DNA of 64,000 bases. Origin: Eunapius fragilis (Eukaryota; Porifera; Demospongiae; Spongillida; Spongillidae). The first letter of the stretch is position 1; each line of letters starts with the position of its first letter. Shown here one piece after another: positions 54,236 through 64,000 of this stretch. The position numbers and the translations under genes are program-made. Location: contig OY811971.1 in NCBI GenBank assembly GCA_963681505.1, positions 19,416,369 to 19,480,368 on the forward strand. The letters run 5' to 3'. The notes under the pieces are model-generated. The model was not told the origin of the DNA. It saw nothing but the letters and a program-made list of their open reading frames with translations, and made no database searches.

Positions 54236-55478
54236 GACTGGAATATTGGTAAGGGATGGAGTCATGTGATTTTCCATCACTTGTGTTTTCAATGCCAGTA
54301 TGAGGTGTTTTTGAAATATATCACACTAGGGGACTGATAAATGTACCACTGCAATTCAACATGTTAAAATGTTGGTGAATCGCCTGCTTTTACTATATAC
54401 TGTTTGTTACTGATTGCTTTGTATGTGTAATTAGCCATCACATGAGATATGCTTTGATAATGGTTGTTTTCGTTGCAATAGTCCATGTCTGTTCACCTTT
54501 TGGTATCTCCATGTTCTTGGCTGTTAACCTCTTCTATTGCGTTAACAGTATTGCGGAAACGTCCTTGGCCTGCGAATACATACGTTTGGCAGGAGTTGGG
54601 ATAGGCGTGGCGTGGCGTATGTGGGTGTGTGGTGATATGGCACCACCCACTCGTTAAGTGCCATGTCCCTGCCCAAGGTGAGGAGGCCAGTGCTGGGCCT
54701 ACTCTACCTCCCAAACAATGGTATAGTACTCAGTACTTTAATCTACTTAGCTTACTATTACTAGTAGAGAAGACACAGCACGGTACAGCAGAGATAATTT
54801 GCCAGCATGATGCCTATGCTAATATGATACGTGCGTGGGTCATGCAATTCCTTCATTTTGTGGGATTGTAGGGTACATAGAATTGATGTCTATGGTAGCT
54901 AGAAGGATTTCTGAGTTGGGTGGTAACTTGAGTTGCTGTAAGGTCATGTGTGGGGTCTGTTTCTAGATGTGTTTTCCAGGAAAGTTGTTCCTTCTTTGGA
55001 TGTATGCTGTGTTCTGTTGGTTGGATAGGTTTGTTCGTTGAGCTTTTGGTGATTTGGGTTGCGTTCTGATTGCTGTTGTTGCTTGAAGGGCGGACTTCTT
55101 CTGAAGTGCTTGTAGTGGACCATTTGGGTTAAGATTAAGATTAGGGTAGGGTTCCGTTACGGAGCCCTGGCGCTTCTGTCGGGTCTGAAGAGTTTCTAAT
55201 GTGGCGGAGTGTGTCAGCAAAGATGATTTAGTTTTTTGTGGCTGCAGGATGTTGGGATGAATTGTGGATGTACTTATAACTGTGGTCTGGTGTCTGTTTT
55301 CTGCCAAAAACTTTGTTTCTATGATGCATGAATCTGTTTCCCAACCCCCCTTCAACGAACCATACACCTCCACCAACAGAACTCTTTTCAAAACCCCCAC
55401 CCCTACCTCCAACCCCATACCCTACCATACCTCAACCCCAACCCCCACCCACATAGTTCATGCATGTGTCTTATTTTG
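54236..55478. other. Unassigned DNA beside the DIRS-like remains
   Basis: A 151-codon minus-strand frame (55418-54963) is rich in Thr/Gln/Asn/Lys and partly repetitive; it contains a NLNLNPNG stretch from a TTAAGATTAAGATTAGGG-like sequence. It could be the 3' part of the DIRS-like element. No family recognised. Confidence 0.3.
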
Positions 55479-56727
55479 CTAAGTGCCGTTATGATGGCGG
55501 TGAAATGGCTGTGTGGAGTCCTGATGTAGCGGAGATATGCCGTGCTGTGCCACCTTACCTAGGGCCTGGATAATATAATCCTCTATACCTGCTAGTGCTG
55601 TGCTGGTTGCTGCCTTCATTCTGAAGCTATGTCCCGTGAAATGCTCTTCAGCAAAGCCGGCTTTCCTGAATCCTGGATACAAAACTGGACTTTGTGACAG
55701 GTTTCTTATCGCTTCCGAAGAAGCAGTCAGGCGTGTTCCCGCGTGAGCTGATGAATGTCAGGGTCAAAGGGTGCGTTTGGTGCGCCCTAGAAGAATGTCT
55801 GCCCCCCATATCAAACTGGTCACACTTGGACATTTTCTGGTGAATTTTTACCATATGCTGCAGAGCAAGCATCGCCATGACACCCCAGCTGAGGTGGATT
55901 GAAGGGTTGTAGGCTGATTCGGATACAACCAGCAACTCTCTGAGGTGGAAAAATCCGAAGAAGGCTGTTGTGGCTATTACCCAAAGGGCCGAGGTTGCTA
56001 AGTTCTTTGAGCAGAACTTCGATGCGACACAGAACAGTGGCCGTTATCGGGAGGCGGGTCCTTGGCGGTCCCCCCCCCCCCCCATATCGTTCAGACGGGG
56101 GAGGTAGCCCGAGGGAGATCTGCATGCTCCGAACCACTGAGAGGTATGATTTAATAGTTTGTGGGGCGAGCCCGTTTTTAGCAAGTACAGTCACAAAGTA
56201 GCACAGTAATTTCTCTGTCACAGGGAGTGGGTTGTATACGTCGTATAATGCGTAAAAATTGTTAAATCTCCTTAAGGCTGCATCACACATTAGGTGGGTA
56301 GAGGGGGCTAGGCGGTTATGAAAGTTGTCCTGAACCAGGCTGGTGAGGTCCAGTCTGCGAGTGGGACCAGTAGGATTTCCACTGTTTGTGGGTGGATGGG
56401 CTGGGGCTCCTTGTACCTTGAGTAAGAAGGAATGTATATCGTGTGATAAGGTGTCTGCTATGACTCTGCAACTAGGCTGTAGTTGGACGACGCTTTGACA
56501 AAGAATAAGCACTGCAGTAAGTGCATGATCTGGGGTTGTGCACTGGACCTCGACCGTATAGTTGCCTGGTTATCGCAGTGGCAGGGCAATTCCTGCCCAT
56601 ACCATGACAGACCCCAGACTAATGCCGTCATGAGGATCGGTTGCAGTTCAATAGGTGTGGTGATGTGGTAACGTGAGCAGTCACGTGACCACGGGACTAT
56701 AATTGGCGTATGTATTATTGTTAACAA
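55479..56727 (-). mobile_element. DIRS-like retroelement remnant: RNase H end and tyrosine recombinase
   Basis: Minus strand. 56727-56458 reads ELQPILMTALVWGLSWYGQE then LPCHCDNQATI and LLQCLFFVKASSNYSLVAES, the C-D-N-x-A motif and layout of DIRS RNase H. It continues at 56440 with IADTLSHDIHSFLLKVQGAP (usual A-D-x-L-S-R). 56512-55820 then reads STHLMCDAALRRFNNFYALY and KLLCYFVTVLAKNGLAPQTI then KSYLSVVRSMQISLG, a SAM-like N-terminal recombinase domain. 55682-55479 has GHSFRMKAATSTALAGIEDY, the H-x-x-R box, but the region of the catalytic Tyr is garbled (GISPLHQD). Frame changes and a poly-C run at 56072-56083 show it is dead. The RT is missing. Confidence 0.65.
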
Positions 56728-56856
56728 TCTGTTACTTTTGACTAATATATATATTATTATTGAGAATTAAAACATAAATACACGAATATACAGCAGTAAG
56801 GTAATTAAATGCACTCTACTATAGGTACTAGACAGGGACAAAACACCTGGAGAGGA

Positions 56857-58285
56857 TGGCTGTGGCATTGGCTCTAACTAGTATGAGGTTCAGCCTCCCA
56901 TATAAGGCAGCTAGGACCTCAGCCTTAGCCCTGTTGAAGCTAGTTGCAAGGCGAGAAGCCAGAAGAGAAAAAGACTCCATTGCTTCTGTCCCCCAAGCTC
57001 AACCACCATGGGGACGCAAACCCACCCTAGTTCCTTGCATTTGGCATCGTTTTCTTCATTCTTCCTTTCCTCAGTAGCTCTGGCAGCCTGACCTGCTCTG
57101 AATCCCGCTTCAAGTAAAATATTGGAGTTAAGCAGTGACGTCACAGACAAGTCAAAGGCTGCTGGCTTACCCAAAGACCAGTTGGGTACTAGGAGGTCTG
57201 CAGGGCGAGTGTGGCTATGGTCTTTGGAGAGGTTACTTCCTGCCTCCACCTTAACACTCAGGTGGGCCCTGCGACAGGTCTCAACAAGGGTGTCACGTAG
57301 TTTATTGTGGCGGGTTACTACATCTCCACCACGCTTGCAGGTGAGTGCATGATGGCCAAGGGGATCAAGTTCTTTCCCAGGACACAGAGGACAAATTTAG
57401 CCACATGAGGTGTCTAGGCCCAGCCACCACTTAATGGCCACCTGGAACTCTAAAGGCTGGAGATGAAGGCCAGCCCCTCGGAGGGAATGACTGACACCCA
57501 AGATGCAGCGTGAGGGGAGGAGACAGAGAGAAGGCGTGCTCTATTTGCGGCAGAAGATTGCTCATAGAGTGTATTAAACAGATGGTTGTCAATCTTGCAG
57601 GACAGCACCTTTTGATGGAAAGGGGATATTAACACCTCCTCTATGCTGACCGCGTCAGATAAAGGTACAAGTGAGTTAAACAACTCAACTGCATGGATAA
57701 GGTGTTCTTGGGACAATGGACCAGCACCAGAGAAGCTCAGAGAGGCGATGTAAGCAGCTGGTGAATGCCGACTCAGGGAGCGCATGCCCAGGCCACCCCT
57801 GCCTAAGCTGAGTTCTGCCTGTTGCCAGGCCTGATTGGAGGTGTCCACTGCTGTGCACTTGGAGAAGGTAGCTCGGATGTCATGATCAAAGGCCTCAAGG
57901 GCTGATATAGCCTGGGAGGGTGGCGTGCCACGAGCAAGGTGGGCCAGCCTGCAGAATCCCGCACATTGACGTAGGAGGGAAAAGGCCACATGTGGGTCGA
58001 CTGCACTTACTTCCTCTAGTTTGAGCAGAAGAGCTTTGGCCTCATCATGTTTCTCCGAAATGAAGGTGGCGCAAAAAGCCTTGTCACCAATCGGGATGCC
58101 CAAAATAACAATATTAGGGTGAGATGATCTTTTCATTTCTGGAGGAAAAGGACTGACATCGTGTTTGCTAAATATCTCACATTTAGGAAAGTTTACAATG
58201 AGACCATTAGGAGGACCAAACTCTTGTATGATAGAGAGAGCTTGAAGAACAGCAGACCTGGGACCAGCCAGGTTACACACCCACT
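56857..58285 (-). mobile_element. RLE-type LINE, copy 1: RT thumb to C-terminal nuclease
   Basis: 58280-57450 reads LAGPRSAVLQALSIIQEFGP, LIVNFPKCEIFSKHD, then LGIPIGDKAFC and a long helical part with GRGGLGMRSLSRHSPAAYIA; this is the end of an RT and its thumb. 57249-56911 reads RPADLLVPNWSLGKPAAFDL then SVTSLLNSNILLEAG and LGWVCVPMVVE, which looks like a PD-(D/E)XK endonuclease of RLE-type LINEs (R-P-A-D...F-D-L). A Cys/His cluster (C-x2-C-x8-11-H-x3-4-C) precedes it in copy 2. The palm is missing and the frame is broken at about 57300-57450. It lies between DIRS gag-like and RNase H pieces on the same strand, so it may have inserted into that element. Confidence 0.6.
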
Positions 58286-58322
58286 GCAGGGCTTTTCACC
58301 ATCTCTTTCGGGCAATAGCGCC

Positions 58323-58976
58323 TCAAATGCCCCGGCTGCCGAAGCAAGGACCGATCAACCTTGTCGTAGGTCGGGGTGCCGCCACAGATCCAGCAGTGCT
58401 GTATGCAGGCTCCACCGCTGTAGTGGTTGTTACCACTTTCGATCTCTTTCTAGCCACTGCCTTCTTTTGCGCCTCCTTCTCTGCCCTCGAAATACGCTTC
58501 TCGTCTTCGGAATCGAGCGCGAGTTTGTCGGCCTCGTATTCTGCGACCGTGGCCCATCCATGTTCAGATCTGTCTGCAATTTTTATCAGCCTGCCCCTCT
58601 GCGTCAATAGCCTCTGCGCCTCTGTTAGCTCTTTCAGAACCACCTCCACCTTCAACCCTTCCACACCGCCTTGGAGCAGCCATATTGCCTCCTTGACGTG
58701 CTCCCCCACTTCCTCCACGAAAGCCATTTGTACCGTGTTACCCGTACGCTTCAAACTATAAGGCTGCTCCCGCTTGGACCGCTTAGACGCGATGCTGGTG
58801 ATCTCCCCTGCCATATCTTCTTTGAAGTCCTTCAGACTAGCCATGAAAATCGACATCTGAGACAGGATAACGTCCGCCTGGGACTGACTTCCGCTTCCTT
58901 CTGCCGCCAAATTGTCCTCCTGCAACTGGGTACCGCTTATGTCTCGTTCCGCAGCCATTTCTTCGTACAGCAGCAA
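58323..58976 (-). mobile_element. DIRS-type ORF1 (gag-like) frame
   Basis: 217 codons. It starts MLLYEEMAAERDISGTQLQE, has helical segments (SQMSIFMASLKDFKEDMAGE), a predicted coiled coil and the sequence HGWATVAEYEADKLALDSED followed by a basic, Lys/Arg-rich tail. A G-W-x-x-V-x-E-Y-E-x-D-x-x-A-x-D-S-E-D-E-K-R-I segment followed by a basic part precedes the RT in DIRS-like elements of several invertebrates, as I recall. No zinc knuckle is left. An internal Met (MAAERD, seven codons downstream) is an alternative start. Confidence 0.45.
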
Positions 58977-59239
58977 TGCACACTCATAACAGACGCCTAG
59001 ATTGGCTTAAACTCTGAACACTCCGCACTATATACCCAACTACACGTAGTAGAAATATGCGTACGCATCCCTAACACCAATCAACAACACTGCACATGGT
59101 CCATCTATACCAATTGACAGCTACTGAAATACATAACTCTCACTCTAATCTACACACTACATACCATTGGTCGATACACTTTGCTATATTCATATAGGAG
59201 CTTATTTTCTGTCTAATTCGTTCCTCAAACGACAGAAAA

Positions 59240-60120
59240 GTATATATGTTGTGCATGGCTGGGTACCGTAAGGAGAGATTGACTAAAAATGATGAACTGA
59301 CGGGCTGACGGGCTAGACGATTGCAAACTATGTTCAAGACCAAATGGCCACTGTGTCCTGATGATCAAAAGAACAAGCAGATGATTAGGTTGTCTTGAAT
59401 CTCGCCCGAAGAATTGCCAAATGATAAGGGAAGCAAATAAAAAACTGTGGAAACTATGGTGTGAGCAAATGATAGCGAATAAGGAGACGTTCAAGGATGT
59501 CATCTTTAGCGATGAGTGCACTGTACAGTTCGACAGTAATTCTAAGCTATGCTTCTGCAAGATCGGACAACCTAGTAAACTGAAGTCGAAATCAAAGCAT
59601 CCTTTCAAAGTCCACGTATGGGCTGGTACAGTATATCTGTTGTGGCGCTACAAAGCTTGTAATATTTACAGGAATAATGATGTCCATAAGCTTTAACGTG
59701 CTGCGCCATTGCCATCTATAGCATCTATGACGGGCATAGATTTCAACAGGACAACGACCCAAAGCATGCCAGCAGCGCTTACACGAGGGACTTTGTGCAA
59801 GGTAAAGAGGTTAAGTGGTGGAATACTCCAGCTGAGAGCCCCGACCTCAACCCTATTGTGTGGGCAGCGTTTAAGAGGATTCTTCGTGACCAGGTGAAAC
59901 CAAACAACGAAGTTACATAAGTAGAGTGAATCTGCAAGTTTTGGGAAACTATGAAGCCTGCCGTAAGTAAAAGGTACATAAGTCATCTTTACAAAGTAAT
60001 GCCCAAGGTGATAGCAGAAAATGGAGTACTGTTTGGATATTCAGGGGGTTTCCGTAGACGGGGACATAAACGACATCCATATTTTAGGCGGGCATTTAAT
60101 TGTGTCATTCCAAAAATGTA
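59240..60120 (+). pseudogene. Tc1-like transposase pseudogene
   Basis: Plus-strand frames read FKDVIFSDECTVQFDSNSKL then CFCKIGQPSKLKSKSKHPFK and VHVWAGT (59421-59696), then in other frames HRFQQDNDPKHASS, WWNTPAESPDLNPI and YISHLYKVMPKVIAENG (to about 60060). F-S-D-E, Q-Q-D-N-D-P-K-H and S-P-D-L-N-P-I-E are the Tc1/mariner DDE catalytic blocks. At least two frame changes and stops disable it; the E of NPIE is lost in a small deletion. The helix-turn-helix part before 59420 is badly damaged. Inverted ends are not recognised. Confidence 0.75.
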
Positions 60121-60559
60121 GTCTATGTGAAACATCACATGTTGATGCATGAACCACATGCAATTAAGTGTAAAAATATGAATTTACAACTAATCCAAAC
60201 TTGCACCCAAGTGATATTAACACCGCGTCTGTTAGTAATTTAGGCCATTTCAGGGGTAAGGAAATAAAATAACTAAATGATATGCTGGTGAAGATTTTAC
60301 CTGTGATTATATTGCTAGCCAAGCGGATCCTTTAAATTTTTAGTTTCCCCCATATTCAGACCCACTTTACTCACGGATGTTGTGTTCACTGCATTATGAA
60401 CGTAGCTGTAGTGAAAAGCTTCAGCACTTTGTGCTTAACAGGACATATCCCCTCCCACACCCATCCCATTTCAGTGACCAATGCTCATTTGTCACCTTTA
60501 AAAGACGTTTAATGAATGGTCCCCCCCCCCCTCCCCCCTTTCATAAGTCTTGGACCTGT
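60121..60559. other. No supported gene
   Basis: AT-rich sequence with a poly-C run at 60520-60529. May include the 3' end of the Tc1-like and the end of the hAT-like element. Confidence 0.35.
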
Positions 60560-63070
60560 CCGTGAATAAGAAATGAAATGGAATTAAGAAACAGCAGCAG
60601 AACTGGAGCACAAGTCATCTTGAAAACTAGATTGAGTAAATCAAAGTCTTGATCAGAAAGGACTTCCTGCGCTTTGTGTGTTCAGCCACCGTTGAATGCA
60701 AGGATTTTGGTCAAACTGAGGTATTTCAGGGTTGTTAAGCTGAACAGTCATTAGATCTGTAACTTTTTTATCTTGTAGTTTACTCTTCCAGTCAGACTTA
60801 ATGAGCTTAGTCAAATTAATACCTCACTCACAGTCTGCACTGCTTGCAGGCAAGCACAAGAGCAAATCTACAAACCACAACACATTGGGGCACACATCCT
60901 TTGCTACCTCATTAACATTGATCCATGTAATCTCTTTTAACCTTTTCCTTAATTGACACCTAAAGTGGAGTTAATCTTTGAACACAAAATGCAAAGCAAT
61001 GTTTAACTTACACATGCTCTTTTAAAGCAAACCATTCTTGCAGTACTTGTGTTACATTAATGTCACTGTTATTCAAGATAGGGCTGTAGTGTTCAAGAAG
61101 AACAGTGATCTTGGTTTCCAAATTAAAGAGTATGGGTATACAAGAATGCATGACAGTTACCAACAGTATTTGACAAATTTTGGATGTGTGCTTCTTCAGG
61201 CCAGTTGTTTAAAGCAAAAAGGTCATAGCAGATGTTACATGATCCAAAGAGGCTTCACCTTGTTCTACTAAGCCATCAACTATGTGTTTCACAGCAGCAG
61301 TTAAATTCAGCATCCTCATATGAACCTGAAATAAGAACAGCCATAAAGGAGTGTTTATCCTGAAGGGCTACTTGAAGATTTGGTCCTGGCCTGAGGGAAA
61401 TTACCTTATCAATATTGTGTAGTTCAAAGTATCACCTACTACCTTATTCTTAACTGCTGAAGGTTTGAAAGTGTTTGCTTCATCATGAGAGTAATACTGC
61501 CTGGTGTACAGTGGGTGGACTGAAGTTCCAGTGATAAAACCTGCACAGTATCTAGTAAGCAGTGATGTCAAAAGGATAGTTTTAGACGTGCTGTCACCTG
61601 AGACACTTGCATCCAGGGATATAGAAAGCTGGTTAGAAGATGGTAAATAATATAGTAGTTAATTTTTTTTTTAACGTAATAAATTATTTAAAGTTACATT
61701 ATGTACATTATAACATGACACATCATAATAAAATAAGAAACTACCTAATCTAAACAGTGTACATGTCCGAGGTAAAGCATCTAGACAGCATTGCAGTGGC
61801 ATTTGCTTTAACAAGGTTAAGATTTAGCCTGCCATACAGGCTATAGAGGACAGCTGCTTTTGCCTTGTTTGAACTGGTTGCTAGGCAAGAGGCCAGACAC
61901 GACAATGACTCCATGGCTTCAGCACCCCAAGCCCCATAAGCTTCAACGACCATGGGGACACAGACCCACCCAAGTTCCCTGAACTTCCCATCATTTGCCT
62001 CATGCTTTCTCAGCTCTGTAGCTCTGGCGGCTGTACCAGCTGTGAGTCCTGCTTCCAACAAAACGTTTAAATTGAGCGGTGAAGTCACAGATAGGTCAAA
62101 GGCCGCTGGCTTGCCCACAGACCAGTTGGGTACCAGGATGTCAGCTGGGCGGGAGTGGCTATGGTCAAGGGTGAGGTTGCATCCTGCCTTCACCTTAACA
62201 CTCAAGTGGGCCTTGCGACAGGCCTCCGCTAGGGTGTCTCGGAGTTTATTGTGACGAGAGGCAACATCACCACCTCGCTTGCAGGTGAGAGCGTGATGGC
62301 CTAGGGGATCGAGCACACTCCCTGGACACAGAGCACACATAGCACCACTAGAGGTGTCAAGGCCCAGCCACCACTTGATGGCTACCTGAAATTCAGACGG
62401 CTCCAGATGGAGGCCAAGCCCCTCAGAAGGAATAACTGAGATCCAAGAGGCAGCATGTGGGGAGGAGACTGAAAGCAGGTGAGCTCTATCTGCGGGGGAG
62501 GAGTTCCCCGGAGCAAATTATAAAGGTGGTTGTCCACTTTTGTGGATAGCATCTTTTGGTGGTAGTTAAATTAAATAAGTTATAAATAACAATACCATGT
62601 CAATTACTTGCTCAAAATGCTATACAAGGGCTGGATAGAGTTTCCATAGCTTTTGCAAAGCTGACATTGTGTGGGGAAGCCATCTGGTACCACCCTCTCC
62701 TCTAGAGACCAGGAACTTGACACTGGCAGTAGTGCAAGACACCTTGAGGTTGGACCTATTCAGAGCACTATTATGGTAGAAATTTTAGATGGCTACCAAG
62801 CTCACCACGAAAAATTGAGTGAAAGTAAAGGATTGTAGGAAATCCTTAAAGCTTAACTCCAGCTGGTGTGCCATACAGTGAATTGTGCACAGGCATGGTT
62901 GCTTCTTTTTTAGCAGTGCTGTAACTCCACTTATCCACTCTGTCATCACTGCTGCACCATCACTCCCAGACCCAACTAGGCATTGACGTATGCCCTCTTT
63001 TGTTAGCTGAGGGTAATGCTCCAAGCTTTTGAAGATAGTCTCAGTACGGCTAACATCCATGTATACCATA
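60560..63070 (-). mobile_element. hAT-like transposase remnant, interrupted by a LINE
   Basis: The minus strand at 63069-62785 reads IRQCLVGSGSDGAAVMTEWI, SGVTALLKKKQPCLCTIHCM and AHQLELSFKD, the G-S-D-G-A-x-V-M...I-H-C-x-A-H-x-L-x-L segment of hAT transposases related to ZNF862/KIAA1586. At 60960-60650 it reads WINVNEVAKDVCPNVLWFVD, LLLCLPASSADCE, then LTKLIKSDWKSKLQDKKVTD and FDQNPCIQRWLNT, the hAT C-terminal dimerisation region (L-P-x-S-S-A-x-C-E). 61620-61400 holds related sequence (SVSGDSTSKTILLTSLLTRY). Several stops. The LINE fragment at about 61660-62565 splits it. Confidence 0.6.
61750..62565 (-). mobile_element. RLE-type LINE, copy 2: C-terminal zinc cluster and nuclease
   Basis: From 62340 the frame reads MCALCPGSVLDPLGHHALTC (C-x2-C-x9/10-H-x3-C), RHNKLRDTLAEACRKAHLSV, then RPADILVPNWSVGKPAAFDL, SVTSPLNLNVLLEAG and LGWVCVPMVVEAYGAWG, ending NATAMLSRCF before a stop at 61750. 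This part is uninterrupted (196 codons). Upstream to 62565 it also matches copy 1 (SVIPSEGLGLHLEP-like). It fits an RLE LINE C-terminus: Cys/His cluster plus PD-(D/E)XK-like nuclease that nicks the target. The RT is missing, the typical result of 5' truncation, and the host sequence on both sides is hAT-like. Confidence 0.65.
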
Positions 63071-64000
63071 AAGATGACATATCCAAAAAGTAACTGCTAC
63101 TATGATAGAAGCGCAAAGGTCGCTGAGCGGCGCTTACATGACAAAGAGCACACACAACAATAATGCGGACGACGAAATGAACAAAACGCGCGCACTCAAG
63201 CAGCCTACAAAAGCGTGCCTGACAAAGCGTGCCTAACAAAGCGTGCCTAACAAAAGCACGCCTGACACCAAGCATGCCGACATAATGGCGCTTGACAAAG
63301 CATAACCACGCAACTCGTATGCACCCGAGCACGCCTGACGATCTGGACGAACAAAAGTACACGTACACTTCAAAGACAAAAAAGCACAACAAACGCAGAT
63401 CAGCACATGTGTAGTACATGTTTACACACCCCATTCAATTAATGATGTCTGACAATAAATTCATGTTCTTTCAAACTTATCGACATTAAGTAAATCACTT
63501 TCTAGTGGTCAGCAGTATACTTCCTGTCACTCACCAAGTAATATAATAAAATAATGGAATAAATGTTTGTTTCTAGAAAACGTGAGATACATACGTGCTC
63601 CATGAATGTAATAGCTCTGCAATACCTCCTTCCGATAATCCTTCTAGCTTTGCAAGATGGTTTGCAATCAGGTTATTCTGGGCCTCAGAAGTAGCGATTC
63701 TTATAATTTTGGGCACAACTTCCTTCCACCTTTTTACAAGTTGAAGTCTGGTCTCCTTGATCCTATCAAGTTTACAAGAAGCATAGCTGTATAGCCAAAA
63801 AGGAAAGGATAAATATCAATGAACTTACATCACATGGCATTTTCAGTTGAAGATAGTCTTCCTTCTATGTTTGATGCTGTATTCGATGTATTTGTAATAT
63901 CGTGTCTTCTTTTTGTATGTCCGCTTCATCAGTGTTCTAGTGGAAATTGCATTTTTTGTGTAATTGTTGCATAGCTGCTTTAGATAGCGGATGTGATCCT
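63071..64000. other. Upstream part of the hAT-like remnant and unassigned DNA
   Basis: 63205-63275 has a short repeat (AAAGCGTGCCTAACA, about 4 units). A minus-strand frame at about 63795-63595 reads SCKLDRIKETRLQLVKRWKE, VVPKIIRIATSEAQNNLIAN and HLAKLEGLSEGGIAELL; it is helical and protein-like and may be an exon, but I recognise no family. The rest shows nothing. Confidence 0.3.

Overview
The window looks like nuclear DNA of an animal, most likely a marine invertebrate; a sponge is a reasonable guess but is not proven by the sequence. The reasons are: spliced host genes with short GT-AG introns (squalene synthase, a flavin-containing monooxygenase, NOC4L-like and FAM50-like exons); a very diverse set of eukaryotic mobile elements (Penelope-like, RLE-type LINE, DIRS-like, Ty3-like, hAT, piggyBac-like, Tc1-like, THAP/YqaJ ISL2EU-like, Mutator-like MITEs); long (CA)n tracts; many minisatellites; and a short TTAGGG tract.

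Layout. 1-7.1 kb: two degraded Penelope-like retroelements on the minus strand, an NHL-repeat gene fragment, proline-rich low-complexity DNA and an interstitial telomeric tract. 7.2-12.6 kb: an eight-exon squalene synthase on the plus strand with one in-frame stop and one frameshift. 13-15.6 kb: unassigned DNA with a LINE tail and a 1.5-kb segment bounded by 31-bp inverted repeats. 15.9-26.8 kb: a minus-strand flavin-containing monooxygenase whose two recognisable coding blocks are about 9.2 kb apart; the gap holds tandem duplications, microsatellites, a 328-bp tandem repeat and a complete-looking ISL2EU-like transposon (22386-25198) with an intact 617-aa SWIM-YqaJ-PHD protein facing an internally deleted THAP transposase. 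26.8-34.7 kb: foldback elements and minisatellites. 35-54.3 kb: a tandem segmental duplication of a NOC4L-FAM50 block (copies near 35.1-44.7 and 47.1-54.2), both decayed, with insertions in between: an intact Rpn/PD-(D/E)XK gene (37808-38647), a piggyBac-like element carrying a nested hAT that carries a 49-bp Mutator-like MITE, an endonuclease fragment, a Ty3-like 5' end and a 1.7-kb Mutator-like element with exact 9-bp target duplications. 54.6-64 kb: DIRS-like, RLE-LINE, Tc1-like and hAT remains, partly nested.

Overall pattern. Every recognised host gene carries at least one lesion, whereas two element-associated genes (the YqaJ-type nuclease and the Rpn-type nuclease) are intact. This suggests a transposon-rich, repeatedly duplicated region where host genes are decaying. 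Local assembly indels cannot be excluded for single-base lesions. There are no rRNA or tRNA genes and no CRISPR arrays that I can support.
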